Shown here piece by piece: positions 26,501 through 35,200 of a stretch of DNA of 64,000 nt (position 1 is the first letter of the stretch; every line of letters starts with the position of its first letter). A program made the translations under genes and the position numbers. Source of the DNA: Glandiceps talaboti (taxonomy: Eukaryota; Hemichordata; Enteropneusta; Spengelidae); assembly GCF_964340395.1 (NCBI RefSeq), contig NC_135571.1, forward strand, positions 7,827,453 through 7,891,452, written 5' to 3'. The notes under the pieces are model-generated. The model was not told where the DNA came from. It searched no databases and was given only the letters and a program-made list of their open reading frames with translations.

Positions 26501-29296
26501 ACCAGACTCTAACACCTAAATGGAAATAACTGATAGACTCAGTAAAAAGCCTGCTGAGCTGCAAAACTAGTTGACGATTCAATTCGTGTTTGTACTTGAG
26601 GTTTACTGCAAACTATACTTACACTAAAGTAACACTGAATTGCCCAGCCCTGATTGCACTGGTGTACTATTTTGAACTTCCTGGGTTGGAGTAAAGTGGT
26701 TCTATTTTGTCTGACATAACAGCAGTGTGACTATCACACTGTAGACTCTTAAAAAGTACAGTATTCTATCCCAAAATAGATCCAAATCGCCGCAAAACTG
26801 TTTCAGGACCAGAATAACACATGACAACATCCTATAATTGATGCACCTCTTCAGAAATTGACTTTCCGACAAAGATAGATACAGAGATTCTTTTATCATG
26901 TGACACTACTGATTCAGACTGAGAATGTTGAACACAACGACCCTGTATATAAAGACTACTCCAGTACATGCATTCTAAGCCAATTTGACACACCACTGTC
27001 ATACATCAATCTGTTGTGGTCCACCAAAATTTGATGTTCCCATATCTCTGTGCAAACTACCAACTACGATACATCAAAACTACTCACGAGAGAACATACA
27101 TGCTTTCCCTAAACAATTTAGCACCAAAAGGACCACTTGGCCCATCTGTAATTTCTCAGTGTCGTAGAGGACAACTGCATATCAAATCTTCTCCGTTATT
27201 GTCGAAAATAAAATGATCAAAATACTTATAATTTTAACATATATATAAAACACCACAATAGCTCAGTATCGTGTCCTTACATTGTTCATCTAAAGTTCAT
27301 TTCCAGGTTGGGTCACGACGCCCTTCCTAGTTTAACATTTGTGATTTCAGACAAAATAGACATCGACAGCCTCGCTCTAAGTGATTGGACAGTGAAAGGC
27401 ATAGTTCAGATGAGGGTTAAAATCTGTGTGTGTGTTAAAAACAGTTGTATGACTGAAAGAGTTGCTCTGCAACAAAAGAATCATCATATACAATCTCTAA
27501 CATAAGATATTAATCCACAAACCTGGGACTGAATCTCAGGCCTTTATACATATATCCTTGCACCTAGTCAAGAATCACTTGCACAAGTTGCTATGAAATT
27601 GAACTACCTTTGATATTTACAATGTGGCGGATGCTATTTTAGTGTAGTTTAAAATACACACAGTGGAAGTCTCAATGTAAACAGTTTACTTGAAGAAATT
27701 CCCTATCAATGTATCACATGGGGGCTATCCAGGAAGCCACCTGTGTGCCACTGCTATATACATCTACAGACAAGAATTCACAGTGTGATTTTCTGTCATT
27801 TTGTAAACATTGTAATCACAAAGTGAAACCGTGTCTCTGTGAACTTCTGACACACAAATATCTTAACTTCAGATTATTGTAGGGAAGGTAAACAAGGACT
27901 GGCCTGGTTACATACAGCAAATCTGAATTATCTCTTGGAAAATGGTTTAGGTTAAATCTAACCTCATTTGGTTTATTTAAGTTTTTATTGTTTTTATCTA
28001 CATCACACAACTGACAAATTTCCACAAACGTATCTAATTATTTTCCTTGGAGAAATCACACCAAAATTACACAAACATGTTCAAGAATTTTCTTGGGAGA
28101 GAAAGAAAATGAGGAAGTACCATCAAAACAGACCTCCATCATGAAAGCTGGTTTCACTATGTTGAACTGCAAGAATGACTGTTAAACAAAACACACATTC
28201 ATAAAAAAATTAAAAATTTTAAATGTTTGAGAATAACTTACCTGAGATAAAACTGACGCACAGCAAATGCTGCCTGGCTACAATTTCGAGGAATATCAAA
28301 AACGTCTAATAAGTCTTCCCATCTATAATCATCAGTTACCTATTCCAAAAATTGATACAAAAACACAAAGCCCAGAGAAATATATAAGTCCCGACTTCTT
28401 TATATTGAGCCGTGTGTTGTCATCCCGGTAAATTGTACGTTAATCATATGCATAAACCATCAGTGAATGACTTAGAGTGTCAACAATAAAAGTACGCGAA
28501 TTCAGATTTTACTACAAAACACCAACATCGCAAAAGCGGTACATTTAGCCAACACGAATTTCCTGAACAATGAAGACAGCCAGAACTAGCCAATATGGTA
28601 CGTAATTTCACCAAAATGTACACCCAGAAAAGCTACGAAGACAGTAGAACACATTAATTTATAAATTTCTTATCGGTAAGGGTTACAAATCGAACTGCAG
28701 GCGCGAGATTTGAAAAGGAAATGGAGCGAATGAAAACCCAACTCGTGAAAACAGCTGATATTTGAAAAGAAACAGTAAAAGGAAACACAGAATAGGACAC
28801 GAGACACGATCACAGCGAATGACCGCAAACGAGCGACTAATTTTGTCTAAAATACAACAAATTACACACACATTCCACCAATATGCGTTTAAAATGACCC
28901 GGGGTTGTCTTATGAAATATAATTTGTCTTGATGAGACCCGGTAATAACAATAATACATGCTGAGAAAATTTTGGAAATGGACTATACTAACCTTTGCAA
29001 ATCCTCCCATGGAAGTCACTTTGCTATACAGCAAATATAGGTCCAATTCTTTCCGATCAAACGATGGAAGCCTAGTTATTGGAGTCCTACAGAACGATTA
29101 AAAAGTCAGTGAGAGATCCGAGGTTGTAATTTGCTAAGTTACGATACCAGAAATCGAGAAAATTGACCCGATATCAAGATACGTTTCGGGGAAAAGATAC
29201 TCACCCTTTCGATGCATGAAAACGTTTCAGATCTACCAGAAACGACTCGTACTCCTTTTCGTAGGCCTCTGGGTCCTTTCCGAGATGTTTCTCCAT
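35..29296 (-). CDS. ARID2: ARID2 (BAF200), PBAF chromatin-remodelling subunit; 5' four coding exons, partial
   Basis: Coding exons, high to low coordinate: 29205-29296, 28993-29086, 28242-28339, 35-180; the rest lies before position 1. They encode the first 143 residues. The ATG at 29296 has a good context (ACAACCATGG). Residues about 15-105 form an ARID DNA-binding domain. Seen: FLVDLKRFHASKGTPITRLP, KELDLYLLYSKVTSMGGFAK, FDIPRNCSQAAFAVRQFYLR, then YLELYERINHFGED. The last stretch corresponds to human ARID2 YLEKYEKVHHFGED, which separates it from other ARID proteins. In vertebrates ARID2 is a nuclear PBAF (SWI/SNF) subunit with armadillo-like repeats, an RFX-type domain and C-terminal zinc fingers; those parts would lie outside the window. 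All phases join cleanly. Intron 3 is 28,061 bp, far larger than the others (118 and 653 bp). I am confident of family and orthology. Confidence 0.92.
161..352. repeat. Tandem copies of the ARID2 exon 4 acceptor junction
   Basis: The plus-strand string CTCGTATAATTCCAGATAC at the real exon edge recurs at about 251-270 and 325-344 with one to three changes. Each copy is followed by ACAAATCAAATC-like intron sequence. In the middle copy the minus-strand acceptor TATAG|GTG is intact; in the far copy the AG has become AC. Spacing is about 90 and 74 bp. Confidence 0.8.
361..1539. other. ARID2 intron 3, no recognised feature
   Basis: Mostly unique-looking sequence. About 700-1010 is less AT-rich and has a minus-strand 87-codon ORF with no family I recognise. 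I see no gene, RNA or clear repeat. Confidence 0.5.
1520..1925. repeat. Degenerate tandem repeat carrying inverted CCAAT boxes
   Basis: CTGATTGGCTATT-like cores recur about eight times at roughly 40-70 bp, mixed with GACCTGACCT runs (a perfect five-base repeat at about 1549-1575). Each core contains ATTGG, the reverse of a CCAAT box. Confidence 0.7.
1926..2837. other. ARID2 intron 3, AT-rich, no supported gene
   Basis: Short ORFs on both strands around 2164-2565 look like chance. About 2515-2600 resembles 18625-18690 (GGAGGTGTAAAT and a following GATACYG), so it is probably an old dispersed repeat. Confidence 0.4.
2838..3035. repeat. Three tandem copies of a ~65-75-bp unit
   Basis: The phrases AAAAATAAGTAGTGACTA and CTGGTAATTAGTAAAAA recur three times with small changes. 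Nothing coding. Confidence 0.8.
3430..4200. repeat. Minisatellite, ~75-105-bp units, about eight copies
   Basis: Units carry GGTGTTAGTACCAGCCTAG, TGTTCACATAGAGCTAGCCT and GGTGCAGGTATTCACCCTAC. The flanking units are more diverged than the central ones, typical of an array still homogenising in its middle. Confidence 0.85.
4985..5200. repeat. Short degenerate tandem array with RFX X-box-like sites
   Basis: CACCATGGCAACATCCACTA-like units recur about every 20-35 bp. GTCACCATGGCAAC, near 5005 and again near 5075, fits the RFX X-box pattern GTNRCC-N2-RGYAAC. Other units are one or two bases off. No role is shown. Confidence 0.65.
5785..6076. repeat. (ATGT)n microsatellite
   Basis: Nearly pure ATGT repeats with two short interruptions and a TGTG stretch. 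ORFs on both strands here are only repeat translations. Confidence 0.97.
6205..6460. other. Intronic spacer
   Basis: Contains one 18-bp direct duplication, ACGCTGACCCCTAGAATA, at about 6213-6248. Nothing else recognised. Confidence 0.4.
6465..6605. mobile_element. Short MITE-like repeat, family with GTGTGCCCTCTAA ends
   Basis: Shares CACACCACTGACGCACACAA, CCCCTATCTCTTACTATGTG and GACTCACAACAACAAAATTT with copies at 22535-22672 and 23504-23754. Ends here are worn. Short ORFs across it are repeat-derived. Confidence 0.7.
7250..7663. repeat. Five ~77-bp tandem units derived from a MITE end
   Basis: Units contain CACAAAACCGAGACCTCAAT, TGCCAGAGTAGTATCTACCA and TTTAGCTTGTGTCTAGCTCA. The same words form the terminal part of the dispersed element at 55619-55953, so a transposon end has expanded into a small satellite. 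The last three units are nearly identical. Confidence 0.8.
7995..8183. repeat. (CA)n / (CATA)n compound microsatellite
   Basis: CA runs flank a block of ACAT repeats. No coding content. Confidence 0.97.
8935..9304. repeat. (TG)n, (ATGT)n and (ACGT)n compound microsatellite
   Basis: A TG run, then long ATGT repeats, then about ten pure ACGT units at 9263-9304. The ACGT block differs from its neighbour by one T-to-C change per unit and is CpG-rich. Confidence 0.97.
9308..9480. repeat. Dispersed repeat, copy 1
   Basis: Shares GAGGAAAGAAAACAGACATA, the phrase CATGAAGGT and a later TCAGGTTAT...GCCTTAC stretch with 18470-18730. No ends or coding content identified. Confidence 0.6.
9787..9908. repeat. 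(TG)n microsatellite
   Basis: Two TG tracts separated by a short TCTGTCTCT stretch. Confidence 0.95.
9930..10567. other. ARID2 intron 3, mostly unique sequence
   Basis: One imperfect duplication (TTCTTTGGGTCACCT-like, about 10300 and 10360). Nothing else recognised. Confidence 0.4.
10568..10917. mobile_element. MITE with ~85-bp terminal inverted repeats
   Basis: The left end reads CAACTGCTGACATCAG and continues GTTACAAACAGGGAAAGTAA, CAACTGAATT. The right end is its reverse complement with few changes. Element is 350 bp with no ORF. The superfamily is not clear because I found no convincing target duplication. Confidence 0.85.
11230..11500. repeat. (CT)n / (CCCT)n microsatellite
   Basis: A CT run, a block of about 23 CCCT units, then a second CT run. 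It forms a pure polypyrimidine strand. Confidence 0.97.
11501..13650. other. ARID2 intron 3, AT-rich, no gene seen
   Basis: One ~117-bp tandem duplication at about 12290-12475 (GGAGGAGGGTTAAGGTCATG in both copies). The rest shows no recognisable feature. Confidence 0.5.
14440..15660. repeat. Degenerate, irregular repeat of a GGACCAGTCCATTTTGAAAG-like unit
   Basis: The core recurs at about 14450, 14760, 14890, 14995, 15565 and 15620, often with ACACTTGCTAACACCTTCA downstream. A run of C lies at about 14650. Spacing is irregular, so the array is old. Confidence 0.6.
15165..15370. repeat. Three ~82-bp tandem units
   Basis: Each starts TGTTTTTGTTATGGGCA-like and contains GGTAGGTAAAATCTACCT. A related single copy lies at 22440-22510. 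Confidence 0.75.
15661..17510. other. ARID2 intron 3, no recognised feature
   Basis: Short overlapping ORFs around 16050-16470 show no conserved motif or codon preference. No repeat was recognised. Confidence 0.4.
17510..17765. repeat. Three degenerate ~85-bp tandem units
   Basis: AGTAGTTGAAGAATACTTTA, ATGTTRATAGAGTAACAA and TCTAACAATTT recur with drift. Confidence 0.65.
18460..18790. repeat. Dispersed repeat, copy 2
   Basis: Matches 9308-9480 (GAAAACAGAC, CATGAAGGTCAAGAA) and extends further. The GGAGGTGTAAAT part also matches about 2545. Confidence 0.6.
18791..19900. other. ARID2 intron 3, AT-rich, no feature seen
   Basis: No repeat, RNA or coding signal recognised. Confidence 0.4.
19905..20315. 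repeat. (ACAT)n microsatellite with higher-order duplication
   Basis: ACAT repeats with scattered variants. A ~75-bp block ending CCATACATAAGTACGTATGT occurs twice in a row near 20190-20290. Confidence 0.95.
20316..21265. other. ARID2 intron 3, very AT-rich
   Basis: Several A and T runs, no recognised feature. Confidence 0.4.
21270..21740. repeat. ~43-bp minisatellite, about ten units
   Basis: Unit words are CACACCTTTGTTATATGATA and AAGTATGTAGTGAGAAGGGG. The first five or six units are nearly identical and the later ones diverge and change length. Confidence 0.9.
21877..21960 (+). repeat. tRNA-like SINE head (copy A)
   Basis: TGGCACAACTGATAA resembles an A box. About 35 bases on, GGGATTGAAACCC resembles a B box (GGTTCGANTCC). 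There is no good cloverleaf, so it is a decayed tRNA-derived SINE rather than a tRNA gene. Confidence 0.4.
22535..22672. mobile_element. Short MITE-like repeat, GTGTGCCCTCTAA-end family
   Basis: Same family as 6465-6605. The right end TTAGAGGGCACACC is retained; the left end is diverged. Confidence 0.7.
22691..22986. mobile_element. MITE with CAGGGCTTGAAATTAA ends (hAT-like)
   Basis: The left end CAGGGCTTGAAATTAA matches the reverse complement of the right end with two changes. Subterminal words TAGTGGGCTACCA and TGGTAGCC are also inverted. The ends resemble non-autonomous hAT elements, but flanks show no clear 8-bp duplication. 296 bp, no ORF. Confidence 0.8.
23410..23905. mobile_element. 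Dispersed MITE (55619 family), split by a nested insertion
   Basis: The parts at 23410-23503 and 23755-23905 align in order with the element at 55619-55953 (GTAAACACTGGAAGTCC, CACTGCAAG, then CTACTGTGAGTATCATTAAA). The 251 bp between them belong to another family. Confidence 0.75.
23504..23754. mobile_element. Nested MITE with GTGTGCCCTCTAA termini, 1.6 tandem copies
   Basis: A complete ~152-bp unit at 23504-23655 runs from GTGTGCCCTCTAA to TTAGAGGGCACAC. A second partial unit in tandem ends at 23754 with the same terminus. It sits inside the host element at 23410-23905. Confidence 0.8.
24413..24920. mobile_element. hAT-like MITE with tandemly amplified left end
   Basis: Inverted relative to 22691-22986. 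The end unit GGGCTTGAAATTAACAGTAG with CCACAGACTACCAATTCTTG is repeated about five times at 24413-24700. The interior and the right end TTATTTTGAGCCCTG then follow. Confidence 0.8.
24935..25060 (+). repeat. tRNA-like SINE head (copy B)
   Basis: TATGGCTTACTGATAAGA (A-box-like) and CTGGGATTGAAACATGGG (B-box-like) match the layout of 21877-21960. A possible third copy at 27505-27565 keeps only CTGGGACTGAATCTCAGG. Confidence 0.38.
25470..25650. mobile_element. Fragment of the CAGGGCTTGAAATTA family
   Basis: Starts CAGGGGCTTGAAATTAGCAG and keeps a CTACCA...GGTAGT inverted pair. The right end is not found. Confidence 0.5.
25660..28241. other. ARID2 intron 3, proximal part, no gene seen
   Basis: A degraded GTGTGCCC-family fragment lies at about 26975-27055. 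The rest, including short ORFs at 26985-27505 and 27816-28025, shows no conserved coding motif. Confidence 0.45.
28242..28339 (-). CDS. ARID2: ARID2 coding exon 3
   Basis: Acceptor AATAG|GTAACT and donor CTCAG|GTAAGT. Encodes VTDDYRWEDLLDVFDIPRNC and SQAAFAVRQFYL plus two bases of an Arg codon. That codon is completed only 28 kb away by exon 4. Confidence 0.92.
28993..29086 (-). CDS. ARID2: ARID2 coding exon 2
   Basis: Acceptor GTAG|GACTCC and donor GCAAAG|GTTAGT. Encodes G-TPITRLPSFDRKELDLYLLY and SKVTSMGGFAK, the ARID core with the conserved LDLYxLYxxVTxxGG pattern. Ends in phase 0. Confidence 0.93.
29205..29296 (-). CDS. ARID2: ARID2 coding exon 1
   Basis: Encodes residues 1-30, MEKHLGKDPEAYEKEYESFL and the following VDLKRFHASK, plus two bases of Gly31. 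The donor reads AAAGG|GTGAGT. It holds the start of ARID helix 1. Confidence 0.92.
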
Positions 29297-29736
29297 GGTT
29301 GTCTGTATTTTTTCCTTTGCTACGAATCGTGGATCATAAGTAATTCGAAGTCAAACGAAGTAAAGTAGCATCGTAAGTTCACATTTCCATTGCCGATCAT
29401 TGATGCACCCACTTCCACAAAAGACCTTCAGTCACAACTCCCAGCACTGTTACAACTCTGCATACAAACACGATTTTCTACCCCTCAAAAACAACCAATT
29501 TCTGACAAAATTGGAAAATCTCTAGTACATTTATCCAACTTCAGGATCTCAGCTTCGAATCGGCGAGAGAAATCCAGTGATACCGTAATGCTGTGATCAA
29601 ATTAAGGTGGTATAAAGTTCAATATAGAGATGGGATCGACACAAAAAATCGCAACAAAAAATAATGAACATGCCGAAATTTTCAATTGGGCTTAGAGGGG
29701 GTCGTGCAAATGAGCAATACCTAGGCACCCCTGGTA

Positions 29737-29747
29737 AAGATGGCGCC
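29737..29747 (+). promoter_or_regulatory. YY1-type site
   Basis: AAGATGGCGCC matches the YY1 core AANATGGCGNC exactly. It lies 441 bp upstream of the ARID2 ATG on the opposite strand, in the likely promoter region. Confidence 0.5.
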
Positions 29748-30710
29748 GTCCATAAGAAATAAACAAAAGGTGACCTCTAAACAAAGGTGGTTTAACCTTC
29801 GTCCTCGAACGTATCGTTCGAAAATCAACTGAAACTTTAAGCGTGTACAAGATGCGTATAATTCCTGATAAAATTTGCGATAATTCTAAAAGTGTTACAC
29901 ACATTTTTGGACACATTTGCCAATTTGAATGTGAGCCTCGTTTTCGATTTACAGCGCTGAAAGTGTATTTACACTCACTATACTAAGCTGTACATGTGGT
30001 GATCGGCTCTGTAATTTCTTTCGGATCTTTCACCCGGTTTCCTTAGTATACTTTTACTATTTCCTCGTGTTTTCTCAATGCTCAAATGCAATGCTTTGCT
30101 ACCTTTATACGTTTTTTTGATGTCGGAGATAATACCCTTTTTGCACGTTGATGATCACACCTAGTGAATTCCCCAGAGAAGGAAGTTCAATGCGTACAGA
30201 AAATAATAAATATATTACTTAAAGTAAAAGAGAAAAAATCCTTACCCAAGAAGCTATAGGAATGTCTTATCAAATAATTATGATTTTAAATATACTATTA
30301 ATTTTAGCTTGAGAAAAATTACATCAAAAGAAAATAGTGCAATAAAATTGACACTGCACTGTGACCACACATATTTTCAAGCAAAACTATTGCAAGCCAT
30401 AAATATCACAATACTGTTTTTCTGACCATCTTTTGTACTTTCCAATGTCGTAAACTATTTAAATGTGAATTTTGATATTTCAAAAGAATACAAACTTTTC
30501 TTCTATGTTAACATACTTTTGCAATTTCAATTTTAAATTCCAGGAACTTTTTTTTCTTCTTCACTGTTTTGTTATCTTTAGAGCTGTAACCTTATCCTCC
30601 CGTCTTTTTGAACTTGATGTTTATCAGCAATGCCTTAGAGTTAGTAGTTTTAGCCTGTGTCATAGTGTTTTTCCTTTTATTATTATTGTTATGATTATTG
30701 TATGTGTGTC

Positions 30711-31093
30711 AGACCTGAAAAAAAATAATTTAAATATACTTTTAAAAAAAAATAATAGTTTGGTTCCGGTTACCCAACCCCACCTAGTTTTACACTGCCG
30801 ATCCTAAACTCCTTCTCACGTATTCAAGAAAAAAATAATAAAATCACGAAAACTGTGTGAAGTCTCGCGAGAAATAGTGGATGCAGAAACTAATATAAAA
30901 CTATTCTTCCAGTCTGTAATGGCTGTACATCTGATGGGAAGAAACCAATAACACTACTGAGACCATATGGAAAATAACGGAAAACATAAATACCTGAACT
31001 AGACACACATGAAAAAATGATAATAATAATTTTAAAAGATTTACCCCACCTATTCTAAAATTGAGCGTAATCGGAACCACATTTTTTAGGTCT
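30711..31093. mobile_element. MITE with AGACCT...AGGTCT ends
   Basis: About 383 bp. Ends AGACCTGAAAAAA and TTTTTTAGGTCT are inverted, and subterminal GGTTCCGGTTACCCAACCCC pairs with CGTAATCGGAACC. Related sequence lies at 47678-48062 and 35274-35577. It contains TCTCGCGAGA at 30863-30872. Confidence 0.78.
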
Positions 31094-31162
31094 CATCCTA
31101 GTGTTTTGACTGGCGTGACTAATAGTTATTTCCCATGTATACATTAGTCTATGGACAATAAA

Positions 31163-31281
31163 TTAAAGTTAGTTCTATTCTATTCTATTCTATTCTATTC
31201 TATTCTATTCTATTCTATTCTATTCTTTATTTATTTAATCAGGTTTTTATTTTGTCCTGTAATAGACAGTACAATACAAAC

Positions 31282-31376
<95 letters not shown>

Positions 31377-31416
31377 TGTGTGTGTGTGTGTGCGTGCGTG
31401 TGAGTTGCAGGCAGGC

Positions 31417-31464
<48 letters not shown>

Positions 31465-31512
31465 TGACAGAGACAGACAGACAGACTGACTGACAGAGAC
31501 AGACAGACAGAG
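31163..31512. repeat. Microsatellite cluster: (TTCTA)n, (AG)n, (TG)n, (GACA)n
   Basis: A pentamer run at about 31175-31226, AG at 31283-31373, TG at 31375-31392 and AGAC/GACA at 31413-31512. The ORFs across it are repeat translations. Confidence 0.96.
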
Positions 31513-32056
31513 GGGGGAGGGAGAGAGAGGGAGAACTTTGTGAATTTTCTTGCCAAGTCTAGTAAAACGCTGACAATGACATCAATTTCAATGAATTGAA
31601 ATATGATCAGAGTACAGATACCACCCGTTCAAATTTTTAAAGCCATGTCGATTGCATTTTTAAATCATGAGCACTTCATTAGATGTTGTTAACCTTTTGT
31701 GACATTCTTTCTCGCAATCTTCTGAAGGACTTTCTCCATGGACGGATGTTCTCTAAGATTAGACTCGATCGAGCTCGAGATCGAGAGGCACAACCCCAGA
31801 AAATCATATTTCCCCCATACATCATCATATATCACGTAATAAAATTTCCTAACACATTCTGCAATTAGCATTATATATCCTTGCAAAATTATTTTCATAT
31901 CAATTGAGCTTTGCATGGTTGAGTAATATTGGTTTACGTGGAAAAGTAAAAGTTCGCAGGGTGTAAGTAATACTGGACTCGTGCGGAACTGGGTGTCGTT
32001 AAGAAGAGCTATCCACCCCTCTGGAGTAAATGGTTCATTCGTCCAGGCTGGTTCAA

Positions 32057-32091
32057 GTCACATGATAGCACCCGGTGTAGTAACACGTGAC
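32057..32091 (+). promoter_or_regulatory. Paired TFEB/MITF (CLEAR/M-box) sites before LIPA
   Basis: GTCACATGAT at 32057-32066 contains the M-box TCACATGA. AACACGTGAC at 32082-32091 matches the CLEAR consensus GTCACGTGAC at eight of ten bases, including the CACGTG core. They lie 45-79 bp before the LIPA ATG. TFEB-family factors drive lysosomal genes in animals, which fits this product. Binding is inferred. Confidence 0.6.
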
Positions 32092-32135
32092 ACTGTAAAA
32101 GGTAAACTCTGCTCAGTGCGTACACACAACCTACG

Positions 32136-32255
32136 ATGGCGATCGGATTCGCTGAGCGTTGTGGGTTTCTCTTGTTTTTAGCCTTAGCGACGTCCACAAA
32201 GGGTAGTTTGGTAAATTGGAACGCCAGGGAAGATCCCGAAGTTCACATGAACGCG
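32136..32255 (+). CDS. LIPA: LIPA coding exon 1
   Basis: Encodes residues 1-40: signal peptide, then [17 protein letters not shown], matching the DPETNMN region of human LIPA. Donor GCG|GTAAGA. Confidence 0.9.
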
Positions 32256-35200
32256 GTAAGAACGATGTATTTCATGTTTTTGAAAGAAATTATTAAATTA
32301 ATTACACCTGGTACTTTCGAACATCATTGAACATGGGGCGTGTATGTGACGTTTTGACTCTCATTTCGTATCTGTAATGTAGCTTTCGTGTTATATTTTC
32401 TCTAAGCAACAATACGAGTCACTGTGCGTCCGAATCCCATTTCTAGGCTGTCCAAGTCTTAAGATCAAACCAAATGTCAAAGGTTTGTGACAAACAACAT
32501 ATCGACCCTCTACTGCAGTGGATCACGTAACTGTCGCGAAAGCAACCGTTGTATGTAAATAGTTCTGAAGATTGTCTCCGGACGTAAAATACAAGATCAG
32601 GCACAGATAAGTAACACTGTGTTGCACAGATAAGTAACACTGTGTTACTTATCTGTGGATCAGGGCATGTGGGCATGCAGGTCTAGTCAGGATTATTAAA
32701 GGGCTGTGATCGTGTTGCATGTGATTTCATTACTCGATGTCCTTAAATTTAGGTCATGCAAGGTACAGTTCGGAACTCAATTCTGACATTTTTTACAAAA
32801 TTTGCAAACTTTTGCTTGTTGTAGACGATTTTCATAGAAACGGGCGCAGACGAGCTTAACTTTATATCAACATTTCTCAATATAGGTGCAATAACTGTAA
32901 CCTTGATTTTGTTTGCAAGAGTCTGTTAGTGCTTCTGAACATTTTCACTTTTTATTTTCTGTAGTTTTTTGCAAAAAGTGAAACAAAATGCGGAGATCGT
33001 CACTTTATTTCTATGTTTTTCGGTGAGAACTTGTGTATTTGCTGCAGTACTTCACAATTAATCATAGACAGTGGAGGGGTACTGTATATCGATGTATATA
33101 ATTGTTATAACAAAGCATCATTTTGTATTTCTAAAGAATTGTAATTTTCAAAGACATATTTTGCTGTAAGTTTTGTAAGTATAGCTAGATGTTGTGTATT
33201 TTCTGTCTCTGCAGATAACCCCAGTTGAAAATCCAGATTCAAGGTTGACAAACAAATCGTGACTTTATCTGGTGTGATACCAATCTTTACCATTGTTGAG
33301 TCTTATCATTTTGACATTCAGAATGTCAATTTATGATTAATAACTGATATGAGAATTCATTTTGTCATGTTAACCCTTTCCCACTTCTTCCAGCTGCTGA
33401 GTGGTCAACTCAAGGTGTCAATTTTTGTATCCATTTATGTACCCCTCAGAGATTCACACTCAATAGGCTGACAAAGGTTTTTCTAAGCAAGATCCAATCA
33501 GATGTGTATCTGCCTTTTGTACATTTGTATTGATTACTGCTATCAACATATATATATTTTAAGTGATAGAATAAGCACCTTGGTAACTTATTCAACTTTG
33601 AAAGTTTGTAAAAAAAAAAAAAGCTCTACTGTGCTTGATATGTATTCAGCCATGTTGGAGCTTCTGCAAGCGTTTAATTGTTTTGACACTATTGCAAGTT
33701 TGTGTGTACAGTCAAATTTCAGTCTCATTTTCAGGGTAATTTTGTTGTCATTTTCTGAGGTTTATAAATCAATTTATAATCTAAAATTGTCTTTTTATTA
33801 TTTGGTTTCATGGTGTCCTCATATCATTGTCTGTTACTTTTCAATTTTCATAATCAGATAAGGTGTTGAACTTTCATCTGACCTTAGCTGACCCAAGGTT
33901 GACCTTTCATTAATTTATATTATGAAATAGTTTGTTGTATTTTTTATGAACTTTTTGAACCAAAGTGATCTATTTCTCATCACGTAATTGATTTGGATCA
34001 AAACTTGTCATCCGCAGTGATTTAGAACAATTTCAGGAAACTTATTTGATTTGATTAAAAATATCAACATAGTATGTGCCTCAGAAATAAAAATCTTCAA
34101 CCTTTGCTGTTATTTTGTTTATGAAAACTTGCACGCTTTCTCAGCAAAACTCAAGAAAAAAAATTAGGGGTCACCATACAACTTTTGAAATAGAGGTCAA
34201 ATTGATATCAAAATTTAGTCATTTTAGAATCCAATATGGCCGCTGAATTCAATATGGCCGCTGAATTCAATTTGGCCACCGATTACTATGTTTGCTCTTT
34301 CAAAAGGACAGGGAACAAGATTTCACATGGCAAAGTTTGGAGAGATTTTACAGGAATTGTGTTATAAGAACTCTGTTCAGGGAATTGGTTCCACAGACAA
34401 ACTAATTAGTTTTTGAAAGTTCACTAAAAAAAGTACGAGAAATTTGGCATTTTTTACTGTGCCACCAACTAAGATGATGTAGGACACTATGCACGTAATA
34501 CATCACATACTTCAGGAACTCAGTGAACTGCAACTAACAAAATAACTGAATTTGAAATTTGATCAATTTGGTATTTTTTTCAGACCCAGCTTATAACAAG
34601 TAAAGGCTATCCATGTGAAGAGTACACAGTTCAAACACATGATGGTTTCCTATTGGGTATTCAAAGAATTCCACATGGCCGAAATCAGACCAATACCATG
34701 GCAACCAGACCTGTTATCTTCTTACAACATGGCTTGTTGTGTACATCCACAAATTGGCTGACCAATTTAGCCAATGAGAGCTTTGCTTACATATTAGCTG
34801 ATGCAGGATTCGATGTGTGGTTAGGTAACAGTAGAGGAAATACGTACTCCAGGAAACATGTTACTCTAAAACCAGATCAAGACGAGTTTTGGGCATGGAG
34901 GTAAGATATACGCCAAGATGACATTGCTGTATAAGTTTGGACAACCACATACTTTCTGCCTCTAAAGGGACATTTCAAAAATTAAAAACTGTCTTTCATG
35001 TATTAAAGGGGCACAAGCTGAGTTTATATGTATTTTAGCGTAGTTTTTACTGCATATTTAAAAGGTACTCACAGTATTCTACTTTACTGAAGCATACTTA
35101 ACCACCATTTGCAATTAACTGAAGACAAAGCTGGCATTAAGATATAAGACATAAACAAACTGATTACTTAATTTATCATACTATCAAAAATGTTCATGAA

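Larger units (their letters stand above)
29297..32135. other. Divergent intergenic interval between ARID2 and LIPA
   Basis: A 2.8-kb head-to-head spacing. It holds a YY1-type site, a MITE at 30711-31093, a microsatellite cluster at 31163-31512, and TFEB/MITF-type sites next to LIPA. Short ORFs at 29390-29596 and 30472-30807 have no recognisable motif. Confidence 0.7.

Noticed and set aside
31981-32181. 66-codon ORF upstream of LIPA as a longer N-terminus
   Set aside because: It is in a different frame from the ATG at 32136 and lacks a signal peptide. The 32136 start gives a normal one.
33502-33861. 119-codon ORF in LIPA intron 1 as an extra lipase exon
   Set aside because: No family similarity, and exons 1 and 2 already join in phase with no gap relative to human LIPA.
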